Below are positions 50,022-58,257 of a stretch of 64,000 nt of DNA, piece by piece. The position numbers and the translations under genes are program-made. Source of the stretch: Paenibacillus glycanilyticus (GTDB lineage: Bacteria > Bacillota > Bacilli > Paenibacillales > Paenibacillaceae); the NCBI RefSeq assembly GCF_030161375.1, contig NZ_BSSQ01000016.1, positions 313,085 to 377,084 of the forward strand, in the 5' to 3' direction. The notes below the pieces were generated by a model that saw only the letters and a program-made list of their open reading frames with translations, was not told where the DNA came from and did not search any database. How positions within the stretch are numbered: the first letter of the stretch is position 1; each line of letters opens with the position of its first letter.

Positions 50022-52865
50022 GTGGCTTTATTGTCCATGATTGTGCGTAAAATGACGCAAAACAAATGGCTGGAGCTCAGCCTTCTGATTGGACTTGTCC
50101 TTACAGTTGGCCTAGTCTCCAGCATTCCGACCTATACGGAGGCTATCTTGTCCCGCATGCTGGTGAAGGAGCTGGAAGCTTCGCAGCTGAGTTCTTATCC
50201 GGGCACGATGAATATGCGGTTTACCTATATCGGGGTGAACAACGCGGAGCAACGGATTAAGCAGATGCAGACGAACAAGCAGTTAATGGAGAACAAGGTG
50301 CTTCCGTTAATCCCAGTTCCTCTGATTGAGCGTACTTCCGATCTGATCACTTCAGCCTTTGATCTTAGCGTCGATCAGCCGACCCCGGAAGGCGAGAAGA
50401 AAAAAGTATTCCGTACCAGCATAACCAGCGTTAATGGCTTGGAAGAGCACATTAAGCTGATTGACGGACGGATGCCGGCGGATAAGCCGGTGGACGGCGT
50501 GTATGAAGTGCTCGTAACGGAAAAAGGACTCAATACGTTGCGTACCGTGCTCGGCACGGTGTTTGTATTCCAGGATATCAACAAACAGCAAGTCCGGGTG
50601 AAGCCGGTAGGGGTCATGACGAAGAAAGAGGATGACGATCTGTTTTTCCTGTCTCCGGATCTCGGCGGGTTCTCCAATTCCCTTGTGATGAACAGCGACA
50701 TGCTGGATAAGGAATTCATTCAGACCCATCGTCTTCTTGTGAACGCCAACTCCTGGCATATCGTACCTCAATACGAGAATCTGGAGCTTCGCAATATTGA
50801 CCAGTATTTGAAGGCGGCCGAATTGCTGAAAGCGCAAGTGAAATCCAATTATCAATACACGTTGGAAGCGCAATATGTCGATGTTATTGATCGTTATTTT
50901 AAAAGCTCCGACAATTTGCGTATTCTGATGTGGTCGCTGAACGTTCCCGTTCTGGCGATGCTGGGCTTGTACGTCTTTATGGTGTCGAACCTGATTACGA
51001 ACAGGCAAAAAACCGAGATCGCCGTCCTGCGCAGCCGCGGTGCGGCCCGCTGGCAGATCTTGCTGTCCTATCTTGCTGAGTATACGCTGCTCGGCGCGGT
51101 GGCCGTAGCTGCGGGTCCGCCGCTTGGATTGTTCCTGACGAAGGTGCTTGGTTCCTCGAACGGCTTTATGTCCTTCGTCCAGCGTTCCGGCATCCGCGTC
51201 CATCTGAACAGCGAGGTTTATTTGTATGCCGGGGCTGCCGCGATAACGGCTCTAATCGTTATGCTGGTACCGGTTATCTTTGCTACCAAAACGACAATTG
51301 TCGGCCATAAGCAACAGATGGCCCGCATGCAGCAGACGCCGTTCTGGCATAAGCTGTTCCTTGACGTGATTGCTCTTGCCGTTTCCTTGTACGGGCTGCG
51401 GGTATTCCATCAGCGGATGAAGACGCTGCAAACCTTGGGTCTCGACAATGAAGCGCTCCATATTGATCCGTTGCAATTCGCCGTGCCCGCTTTATTCATT
51501 CTTGGCGGCGGCATGTTGCTGCTCCGGGTATATCCTTATTTCTTGCGGATCATCTATTGGGTCGGGCGCAAATGGTGGCCGCCATCGATGTATGCGACGC
51601 TTATCCAGGTCGGCCGTTCAAGCGCCGGTTACCAGTTCCTGATGGTGTTCCTGATGATGACGATCGCCACCGGCATGTTCAGCGCAAGCGCCGCCCGCAC
51701 CATTAACCATAATGGCGAGGACCGGATCCGGTATGCGAGCGGGGCGGATGTTGTTCTTCAAGCGAATTGGCCCAATGACAAGCCGCCGGAGACGCCAGGA
51801 GGAGGTCCGCAGCAGCAGCAATCGCCTGTCGCGGCTCCGGACGTTATCCATTATGTCGAGCCGCCGTTTGAGCCGTATACGAAGCTTGCCGGCGTGGAAA
51901 GCACGGCTAAAGTGCTTGTTCACGACAATGCCTCCTACAGCACCGAGGAAGGTTCCGGTTCGGCCAAGCTGCTCGGCATTGATTCGGATGAATTCGGCCA
52001 GACGGCCTGGTTCCGCGACGGCCTGCTCGATTATCCGTTTTATGAGTATTTGAACCTGTTGGCGGCGGCACCTAACGCGGTATTAATCTCGAAGACGCTC
52101 GCCGACGAAGAAAAGCTGAAGCCCGGAGATACGATTTGGGTAGGCTGGGATGGCATCGATATGCAGCCGTTTATGGTCTATGCGGTGGTGGATTATTTCC
52201 CTACCTTTAACCCGAACCCGAGGGATGCCGAGATGCCGGCGCCGAAGCTTATCGTGGGCAGCCGTCTCCAAATTCAAACCTATCTGTCGCTTGAGCCTTA
52301 TCAGGTGTGGCTCAAGCTGAAGCAAGGGGCAAGCGTAAACGACTTGTACCGCGATATCGAAGAGAAGAAGTTAAGCATCGTCGATATTACCGATATGAAA
52401 AGCAAACTGACCACGGCCAAATCGGATCCGTTCCTGATGGCGGTCAACGGTACGCTAACGCTTGGATTTATTATCTCGCTCGTCATTAGCTTTGCCGGCT
52501 TCTTACTCTATTGGACGCTGGTGCTGCGCGGGCGGATGCTGCAGAACGGCATTATGCGGGCAATGGGGCTTTCGCTCCGCCAGCTCATAGGCATGTTGAC
52601 GGTAGAACAGCTGTTGACATCCGGGGCGGCGATTGTGATCGGCCTTGCGACTGGCATAACGACAAGCCGGCTGTTTGTCCCGCTGTTCCAGAACGCGTTT
52701 GATGCCAAACAGCTGGTACCGCCGTTCCGCGTCATGGTGGATCCGATCGATTCCATCCGGATTTACGTGTTTGTTGGTTCGACGATTCTGATCGGCCTTC
52801 TTATTCTGGGCTACATGCTCTCGCGCCTCAAAATTCATCAGGCCATTAAGCTGGGGGAGGATTAA
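50022..52865 (+). CDS. Large FtsX-type ABC transporter permease
   Basis: 947 residues with two FtsX-type membrane units. First helix near 15-37 (LELSLLIGLVLTVGLVSSIP), a first extracellular domain, helices about 305-325, 350-375 and 400-425, further helices near 450-515, a second large extracellular domain (about 560-790, with Gln/Pro-rich PGGGPQQQQSPVAAP), and the last three helices (FIISLVISFAGFLLYWTLVL, GAAIVIGLATGITTSR, FVGSTILIGLLILGYMLSRL). Start is GTG 50022, SD GTGGAGG. Mechanotransmission-type exporters move lipids, peptides or antibiotics out of the membrane; substrate unknown. Confidence 0.88.
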   Translation: MALLSMIVRKMTQNKWLELSLLIGLVLTVGLVSSIPTYTEAILSRMLVKELEASQLSSYPGTMNMRFTYIGVNNAEQRIKQMQTNKQLMENKVLPLIPVPLIERTSDLITSAFDLSVDQPTPEGEKKKVFRTSITSVNGLEEHIKLIDGRMPADKPVDGVYEVLVTEKGLNTLRTVLGTVFVFQDINKQQVRVKPVGVMTKKEDDDLFFLSPDLGGFSNSLVMNSDMLDKEFIQTHRLLVNANSWHIVPQYENLELRNIDQYLKAAELLKAQVKSNYQYTLEAQYVDVIDRYFKSSDNLRILMWSLNVPVLAMLGLYVFMVSNLITNRQKTEIAVLRSRGAARWQILLSYLAEYTLLGAVAVAAGPPLGLFLTKVLGSSNGFMSFVQRSGIRVHLNSEVYLYAGAAAITALIVMLVPVIFATKTTIVGHKQQMARMQQTPFWHKLFLDVIALAVSLYGLRVFHQRMKTLQTLGLDNEALHIDPLQFAVPALFILGGGMLLLRVYPYFLRIIYWVGRKWWPPSMYATLIQVGRSSAGYQFLMVFLMMTIATGMFSASAARTINHNGEDRIRYASGADVVLQANWPNDKPPETPGGGPQQQQSPVAAPDVIHYVEPPFEPYTKLAGVESTAKVLVHDNASYSTEEGSGSAKLLGIDSDEFGQTAWFRDGLLDYPFYEYLNLLAAAPNAVLISKTLADEEKLKPGDTIWVGWDGIDMQPFMVYAVVDYFPTFNPNPRDAEMPAPKLIVGSRLQIQTYLSLEPYQVWLKLKQGASVNDLYRDIEEKKLSIVDITDMKSKLTTAKSDPFLMAVNGTLTLGFIISLVISFAGFLLYWTLVLRGRMLQNGIMRAMGLSLRQLIGMLTVEQLLTSGAAIVIGLATGITTSRLFVPLFQNAFDAKQLVPPFRVMVDPIDSIRIYVFVGSTILIGLLILGYMLSRLKIHQAIKLGED

Positions 52866-52868
52866 CCG

Positions 52869-53741
52869 TTGATACACTGCGAAGGATTGGTCAAAATCTA
52901 CAAGGCAAACGAGCTGGAAGTGTTCGCGCTGCAGGGCCTTGACCTCCATGTGGAGGACGGTGAGCTGATGGCGATCATCGGCAACAGCGGCAGCGGCAAA
53001 TCCACGCTCCTGAATATGCTGGGCGGTCTCGACCGCCCGACAGCGGGCAGCTTGACGGTAGACGGCAAGGACCTGATGAAATTCAAGGAACGGGATTTCG
53101 TGAAATACAAGAGGGAAAGCGTAGGCTTCGTCTGGCAAAACAATGCCAGAAACCTGATCCCTTATTTGACGGCGCAGCAGAACGTCGAGCTTCCGATTCT
53201 GCTGAACGGAAGGCGCAAGCAGCAGCGGGCGCGGGAATTGCTCGAAGCGGTGGGGTTGACCCACCGCGCCCATCATAAGTTGCAGCAGCTGTCCGGCGGA
53301 GAGCAGCAGCGGGTGGCCATCGCCATCGCGCTGGCGAATCATCCTAAGCTATTGCTTGCCGACGAGCCAACCGGTTCGGTAGATACAAGGATGGCGGCGC
53401 AAATCTTGGAGCTCTTCCGCACCTTGAACAGGGAGCTTGGCTTGACCGTCGTTATCGTTACGCATGATCCGGAGCTGGCCCGGAAAGTTGACCGCGTGGT
53501 AGCCATCCGCGACGGGAAAATCTCATCGGAGATGCTGCGGCGCAAATCGTATATGGAAGAGCTTGCCGAACTAGCGGAGGACGAGAAGGAATCGCATGTC
53601 GAATACGCCGTCCTAGACAAAGCAGGCCGCCTCCAAGTGCCACATGGCTATTTGGAAGCGGCCGGATTCAAAGATCATCGCAAAGCGCGGGTGGAGCTGG
53701 AGAACGGCAGAATTATGCTGTCTCCGCCAGAGGAAGGTTAA
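52869..53741 (+). CDS. ABC export ATPase with C-terminal extension (second of two)
   Basis: 290 residues. Walker A IGNSGSGKSTLLNML, Q-loop VGFVWQNNARNLIPYLTAQQ, signature LSGGEQQRVAIAIA, Walker B LLLADEPTGSVD, switch VIVTHDPELAR. After residue 225 there is an extra tail (EELAELAEDEKESHVEYAVL, DKAGRLQVPHGYLEAAGFKD) that resembles an AbrB-like swapped-hairpin strand pair; the first ATPase lacks it. TTG 52869 start, 3 nt after the permease stop, with GGGGGAGG just ahead. Stop codon overlaps the stop of the convergent kinase in a shared TTAA. Confidence 0.9.
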   Translation: MIHCEGLVKIYKANELEVFALQGLDLHVEDGELMAIIGNSGSGKSTLLNMLGGLDRPTAGSLTVDGKDLMKFKERDFVKYKRESVGFVWQNNARNLIPYLTAQQNVELPILLNGRRKQQRARELLEAVGLTHRAHHKLQQLSGGEQQRVAIAIALANHPKLLLADEPTGSVDTRMAAQILELFRTLNRELGLTVVIVTHDPELARKVDRVVAIRDGKISSEMLRRKSYMEELAELAEDEKESHVEYAVLDKAGRLQVPHGYLEAAGFKDHRKARVELENGRIMLSPPEEG

Positions 53742-55999
53742 GAAAGGGGAATGCGGATTTCGACGCAGGTTCCTTCGCCCGGCTTGCTGCTATACTGGAT
53801 ATTCCCTTTATGGTTCTGAATAATTTGTTGACTGATCATGAGACCGAGGCCGTTGCCCTCGGTCTTTCTTGTGAAGAAAGGTTCGCCAAGCCGTGCCAAA
53901 TCCTCTTCCGGAATGCCAATGCCTTCATCCTGGATTCGGATCAGAATGTCATTCTCCGACTCGCGCAAGAGCTCCAGCTTTAATTCGCCGCCTTCCGGCA
54001 TGGCCTCCATGCCGTTCTTCATCACATTGACAAGCACTTGCTTGAGCTGATTGGATTCGCATCGGAGACGCGGTATGCCTGGCGCAAGCCTAGTAACCAT
54101 TTGAACGTTATGAATGTTCGCTTCCGAGTCCAGAAGGACCACGATGTCATTCATAAGGGCGTATAAATCCGCTTCCTGGTAACGATCGGCTTGCGGCTTC
54201 GCAAACACGAGGAACTCGCTGACGATCAGGTTAATCCGGTCGAGTTCGGAGAGCATGATATTCATATAGGAGCGGTCAAGTTTACTGTCCCTCTGCATCA
54301 ATTGAACAAATCCGCGCAGCGTTGTAAGCGGATTTCGTACCTCATGGGCTACGCCGGCCGCGAGTTGGCCCACAACCGACAACTTCTCGGAGCGGCGCAA
54401 AATCTCTTCGGTCCGTTTCCGTTCCGCGATATCCCGGCAGATAGAGGCATAGGCGACGATCACGCCTTGCTCATCCCTAATTCCCGACAAGGTAATGCTG
54501 ACGTCTATGGGCTGTCCCTGTTTGCTGCACAGTACCGTTTCATAATCGGTTACTTGTCCTCCGCCTAGCACAAGCTGGCCCTTCTCCTCGAGCTCTGCCA
54601 GAACCTCCGGCGTAAACATCGGCAGCTTTTCTCCGCAGGCTTCCTGGAGCGTCCAGCTGAACATCCCTTCAAAAGCTTTATTCGCGTCAATGGTTCTGCC
54701 TTCGAGATCCACGACATGAATCGCATCCGAGGTGTTGTTGACGAAGGACTCCATATATTGCTTCGTATGGAGGAGCTCCTTGGCTGCGGCGGTTAACTGC
54801 GTCTGGTAGCTGTACAGATTCGTGCTCATGGCATTAACCTGCGAAGCCAGCGCCCCAAACTCATTATTGCTGTCGATCATAATCTGTTCGCCAAAATTGC
54901 CGCGCGAGATATCATGCACCCGCAGCATAATCATCTCCAGCGTCCGAATCATCAGACCGGCAATAAAGGAGCTTGATGCGATAGCTAGCGCAATCAATCC
55001 TACTGAGATGAGAATCTGCGTAAGAAGCTGGTCTAGAAGCGGGCCCTTTATGGCGCTGTAGGCAAAATTGACGATAATGACCGATTGGCTTGTTCCCGAT
55101 AACGGAATAAAGCTTTTCATTACTTTTTTGCCGTTAATCCACGCTTTGGTCGTTACGATGTCCCCGGTCAAATCAGCCTTCATCATATTCGCGTAGTCAT
55201 GAATATCCGCATAATGATATTCTCCGAAAATCTTGCTTTGGCTGTCGAGTATATAAGGCGGTACCGATTCCAATTGTGCAATCGCTTGGGGGTCCTTATA
55301 GTAAGCCGGGTTAAACCCCGTGACTTCCAGAATAGAAGGGTTGTCCTCGATAAGCTTCTGGGCAACGGCATCGGGACTCTTCAGATCATCAAGCGGGAAG
55401 AAGGCGCCGGTATGCACGATAAGATTAATAATATAATTGCTCTTGTCGTTGTAATAAAAACCAAGCTTGTTTACGTCGTTCAAGTCGGAAGGAATAATCG
55501 TAATAGGCGGCGACCAGAAATGATTCAGCTTTTGTCCTTGCGGGATAATGACCTGACGCAATTCGAATAGCTGATTGAAGGCGGTATACCAATAGCCAAG
55601 CGCCTTGGAGCTTGCTCCAATCGCTCTGGCATTGGATGATTTCTGCGCCGTAATGTCATCGCCGTCTTTCGCCCATAACGTAATATGATCGACGTGCAGC
55701 GTATGGCTTAGATTAACCAGCTCTTCATTAGTCACCTGGGCAAGATCGGGATTCAGCCTTGCTTGCGCGGTAACGGAAGCAAGCCGCAGCTTCTCGCCAA
55801 CGCTGTCCTCGATAAGCTGCTTTGATTTTTGCGTAGCGTCAAGCATTTCGCCGACTTGCTTGGCCACGCCGATCATTTGCTTCTCCGCGTCTTGTTTCAA
55901 TTGAGACGAGGTAGAGAAATAATAAATCGATAGATTTAACGTTAGAATGACGATTACCGTCAACGATATGAACCAGGCCAGCTTAGTCTTGATAGACAA
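53738..55999 (-). CDS. Membrane sensor histidine kinase with PAS domain, sporulation-kinase (KinB/KinE) style
   Basis: 753 residues. TM1 (LAWFISLTVIVILTLNLSIY), an extracellular sensor region of about 290 residues, TM2 (ILISVGLIALAIASSSFIAG), HAMP, a PAS domain (VNNTSDAIHVVDLEGRTIDA) with PAC, then HisKA GVAHEVRNPLTTLRGFVQLM (phospho-His 552) and HATPase (NQLKQVLVNVMKNGMEAM, EGIGIPEEDLARLGEPFFTR). The HE(V/I)RNPLT box and lack of a paired regulator are typical of phosphorelay sporulation kinases. TTG 55999 with AGGAGG at 9 nt is chosen over the ORF start at 56032, whose first codons contain that SD. Convergent with the ABC operon. Confidence 0.85.
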   Translation of the reverse strand: MSIKTKLAWFISLTVIVILTLNLSIYYFSTSSQLKQDAEKQMIGVAKQVGEMLDATQKSKQLIEDSVGEKLRLASVTAQARLNPDLAQVTNEELVNLSHTLHVDHITLWAKDGDDITAQKSSNARAIGASSKALGYWYTAFNQLFELRQVIIPQGQKLNHFWSPPITIIPSDLNDVNKLGFYYNDKSNYIINLIVHTGAFFPLDDLKSPDAVAQKLIEDNPSILEVTGFNPAYYKDPQAIAQLESVPPYILDSQSKIFGEYHYADIHDYANMMKADLTGDIVTTKAWINGKKVMKSFIPLSGTSQSVIIVNFAYSAIKGPLLDQLLTQILISVGLIALAIASSSFIAGLMIRTLEMIMLRVHDISRGNFGEQIMIDSNNEFGALASQVNAMSTNLYSYQTQLTAAAKELLHTKQYMESFVNNTSDAIHVVDLEGRTIDANKAFEGMFSWTLQEACGEKLPMFTPEVLAELEEKGQLVLGGGQVTDYETVLCSKQGQPIDVSITLSGIRDEQGVIVAYASICRDIAERKRTEEILRRSEKLSVVGQLAAGVAHEVRNPLTTLRGFVQLMQRDSKLDRSYMNIMLSELDRINLIVSEFLVFAKPQADRYQEADLYALMNDIVVLLDSEANIHNVQMVTRLAPGIPRLRCESNQLKQVLVNVMKNGMEAMPEGGELKLELLRESENDILIRIQDEGIGIPEEDLARLGEPFFTRKTEGNGLGLMISQQIIQNHKGNIQYSSKPGEGTCVEIRIPLS

Positions 56000-56130
56000 A
56001 ACGGTATTCCTCCTGATGAAATTGCACAGCAATGAGATTATTTTACATGAAATCTAGTATATCGCAGATAGGAAAACAGGGACATAGCAGAATATGTCGA
56101 AATTATCGATAATTCATGTGAAGAGATGGA

Positions 56131-56182
56131 AACCAAGCAAAAAGGAGCCGTCTTCGGCGGAAGACGACTCCTTTTTGCTTGG
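56131..56182. terminator. Long bidirectional terminator hairpin
   Basis: CAAGCAAAAAGGAG.CGTCTTC pairs with GAAGACG.CTCCTTTTTGCTTG, over 20 bp with one mismatch, loop GGCG. Lies after the small membrane protein gene (minus) and before the kinase gene's upstream region. Confidence 0.8.
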
Positions 56183-56196
56183 TTCTTGCCCGCGAA

Positions 56197-56700
56197 TTAA
56201 TTCTCTCTGCGGCGGATAACCAGTGCTGCTGCTCCCACGATGATCAGGGCAATGGCAAGGAACGGACGTATAACCTCGACCTGATTGAGGAATGTTCCAA
56301 GCGAGAATACAGCGAAGAACAACAGGCCTAACACGACAAGAATATTGATCGGGATTAGCAGCCACTTGTTCCGGTTGCCGAACCAGTAGAACTCGAATAG
56401 GCCGGCTGCGACCGCGATAATAAAGCCGGGCCACATGTAAGCCCAATTATCGAACAACATGGCGATCTGCGAGGTTACGCCGGACACCAGCAGGATTCCG
56501 CCGGGAATCAGGACTCCAATGCCTTTTCGCCCCGTAACGGAAAAATATAACCAGTGGAAAAATAGTCCCAGAGGGATCACAAACAAGCTTGGCCAGAAGT
56601 AACCGAACAGGTTGCCCGGACCGAAATGCGTTCCTTTATTCAACAGTAAGTATGCACCGAGAAGAATAAATACAGGGCCGAGGACGGACCTTTTATTCAT
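56197..56700 (-). CDS. Small multispan membrane protein (LiaF/DUF5668-like)
   Basis: 167 residues with about five TM segments: SVLGPVFILLGAYLLLNKGT, FGYFWPSLFVIPLGLFFHWL, GVLIPGGILLVSGVTSQIAM, YMWPGFIIAVAAGLFEFYWF, LIPINILVVLGLLFFAVFSL, then AIALIIVGAAALVIRRREN. The repeated W-P/G-x-x-x-I/L pattern resembles the membrane region of LiaI/LiaF-type envelope-stress proteins. No enzyme motif. SD GGAGATGAGCG region upstream; divergent from the acidic protein gene. Confidence 0.75.
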   Translation of the reverse strand: MNKRSVLGPVFILLGAYLLLNKGTHFGPGNLFGYFWPSLFVIPLGLFFHWLYFSVTGRKGIGVLIPGGILLVSGVTSQIAMLFDNWAYMWPGFIIAVAAGLFEFYWFGNRNKWLLIPINILVVLGLLFFAVFSLGTFLNQVEVIRPFLAIALIIVGAAALVIRRREN

Positions 56701-56838
56701 ACGCTCATCTCCTTTAGATAAAGCATATCATGAGCCTATTTATAATTCCTCATTCTTTAGGTCACAAGTGAAACCCGACTAAAGTCCAGTCCTGTAAAAA
56801 ATTCGTCGTATTAGTCATAAACTCTTAAATTACGACAT

Positions 56839-56866
56839 TTTACACCTCTTGTAGAATTCTATGAAA
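56839..56866 (+). promoter_or_regulatory. Motif shared with the ABC export operon promoter
   Basis: Starts TTTACACCTCTTGTAGAATT and runs to 56866. Consensus with 48150-48177 is TTTACACCT, two pyrimidines, TGTA, three variable, T, C/T, CT, purine, T, purine, AAA: about 20 of 28 identical. A TATTAT/TATAAA -10-like stretch follows at 56871-56888, so it sits at -35. Confidence 0.5.
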
Positions 56867-56906
56867 GCGCTATTATTAAGGTATAAAGATACAGGAGGTG
56901 ATTACA

Positions 56907-57113
56907 ATGAGCCATGAAGAAGAAGTAGTTCAAGCAGCAGCGGAAGAGGTTGCTGAAGAAAGCGTTGAAGAGGTTGTGGCGGCTGCCGGAGAAGAGGTAG
57001 CTGAAGCAGCTGAGGAAGAAGAGGCAGCAGCGGAAGAAGAAGCTGCTGTAGCCGAAGAGGAAGAGGCGGCTGATGCTGAAGAAGCATCCGATGACGAAGA
57101 AGAGGAACAATGA
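56907..57113 (+). CDS. Very acidic Ala/Glu-rich small protein
   Basis: 68 residues, of which 29 are Glu, 20 Ala and 3 Asp, with no Lys or Arg. It opens MSHEEEVVQAAAEEVAEESV and ends SDDEEEEQ. No signal, TM or known domain; helical, strongly charged, likely partly disordered. The frame is supported by an ideal AGGAGGTGAT at 56893-56902 and a promoter-like region. Function not known; its own upstream motif is shared with the ABC export operon. A GTG at 56898 would sit in the SD and is rejected. Confidence 0.78.
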   Translation: MSHEEEVVQAAAEEVAEESVEEVVAAAGEEVAEAAEEEEAAAEEEAAVAEEEEAADAEEASDDEEEEQ

Positions 57114-57268
57114 TTACGGTCATTTTATAAAATATAGCGTTTTTTCGATAATCCCCTTCGGCCCCGAAGGGGATTATTTGCGATTTCGGGCAGATATAGT
57201 ATTTGCATGTAAGCTTGTCGCTTTGGTATGCTCTTTATTAACCATCACGTTAAGAGGGAGTAGTACAA

Positions 57269-58015
57269 ATGATTACAATTAAGACTGAAGCGGACATTAA
57301 CCGCATGCATGAAGCCGGCAAAATTCTTGCCGAAATCCATAGACAAATTGCCACGCTGATCGCCCCTGGCATTACGACGCAAGAGATCGATCAGTTCGCC
57401 GAGAAGCTGATGAAGCAATACGGCGCGACACCCGAGCAGAAAGGTTATAGAGGTTATCCGTATGCGACTTGCGCATCGCTGAACGATGTCATCTGCCACG
57501 GATTCCCGAAAAAGGAGAAGCTGAAAGACGGCGATATCGTAACGATTGATATGGTCGTGAACTTAAACGGCTGGCTGGCCGACTCCGCATGGTCCTACGC
57601 GGTTGGTCAAGTCTCCGAAGAAGCGGACCGCCTGCTGCGGGTAACGAAAGAGTCGCTGTACAAAGGAATTGAAAAAGCGGTAGCCGGCAATCGGATCGGG
57701 GATGTCTCCCATGCGATTCAGGCGTACGCGGAAGCGGAAGGCTTCTCGGTCGTCCGCGACTTCATCGGGCACGGCATCGGCCAGGAAATGCACGAGGATC
57801 CGCAGGTGCCGCATTACGGCCCGCCTAACAAAGGCCCGCGTATCAAGGAAGGCATGGTATTTACGATTGAACCGATGCTGAACGTGGGAACTTACCAAAT
57901 GAAGATTGATCAGGACGGTTGGACGGCGCGCACCAGAGACGGCAAGCTGTCGGCGCAATACGAGCATACGATTGCCATTACGGCGAACGGTCCGATCATT
58001 CTGACGGAGCAATAA
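57269..58015 (+). CDS. map: Methionine aminopeptidase, type I
   Basis: 248-residue metallo-aminopeptidase that removes initiator Met from new proteins. Motifs: CASLNDVICHGFP (His), VTIDMVVNLNGWLADSAW (metal Asp pair), IGHGIGQEMHEDPQVPHYG (His), VFTIEPMLNVG (Glu), YEHTIAIT (Glu). No N-terminal extension. It stands alone, not in a ribosomal-protein operon, so it may be the second, YflG/MapB-like enzyme. SD AGAGGGAG. Confidence 0.95.
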   Translation: MITIKTEADINRMHEAGKILAEIHRQIATLIAPGITTQEIDQFAEKLMKQYGATPEQKGYRGYPYATCASLNDVICHGFPKKEKLKDGDIVTIDMVVNLNGWLADSAWSYAVGQVSEEADRLLRVTKESLYKGIEKAVAGNRIGDVSHAIQAYAEAEGFSVVRDFIGHGIGQEMHEDPQVPHYGPPNKGPRIKEGMVFTIEPMLNVGTYQMKIDQDGWTARTRDGKLSAQYEHTIAITANGPIILTEQ

Positions 58016-58035
58016 TAACGAAAGCAACAAGGGAT

Positions 58036-58075
58036 CTTCTCCTTGGACAATGTCCGGGGGAAGTCTCTTTTTTTA
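58036..58075 (+). terminator. Terminator of map
   Basis: AGATCTTCTCC.TGGAC / GTCC.GGGGAAGTCT-type stem followed by TTTTTTT. Confidence 0.7.
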
Positions 58076-58161
58076 TGTGCGCAGGTTTTACATCTGTTCA
58101 AGACCTCTTATGAACAAAAGAAAACCTTACATATTCAGTAAGAAATTTACATAATAATTGC

Positions 58162-58190
58162 GTGACAATTCAGATATCTTACCCTAAAAT
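58162..58190 (+). promoter_or_regulatory. Promoter of the nucleotidase gene
   Basis: GTGACA (58162-58167), 17 nt, TAAAAT (58185-58190). A TTTACATCT segment (58087) that loosely resembles the 48150/56839 motif lies upstream. Confidence 0.5.
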
Positions 58191-58257
58191 GAGGAAAATA
58201 ACGGGGGGCAAGCTAAATATCGATCTATTTTGAGGAGAAAGAGGGAGGATTTACGGG

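Noticed and set aside
50352..51203. 283-codon minus-strand frame in the FtsX permease gene
   Set aside because: Shadow of a well-supported membrane protein; no family match seen.
58120..58190. PhoP (Pho box) site before the nucleotidase gene
   Set aside because: TTACAT, TTTACA and TGACAA occur but are not spaced at 11 nt, so the match is not convincing.
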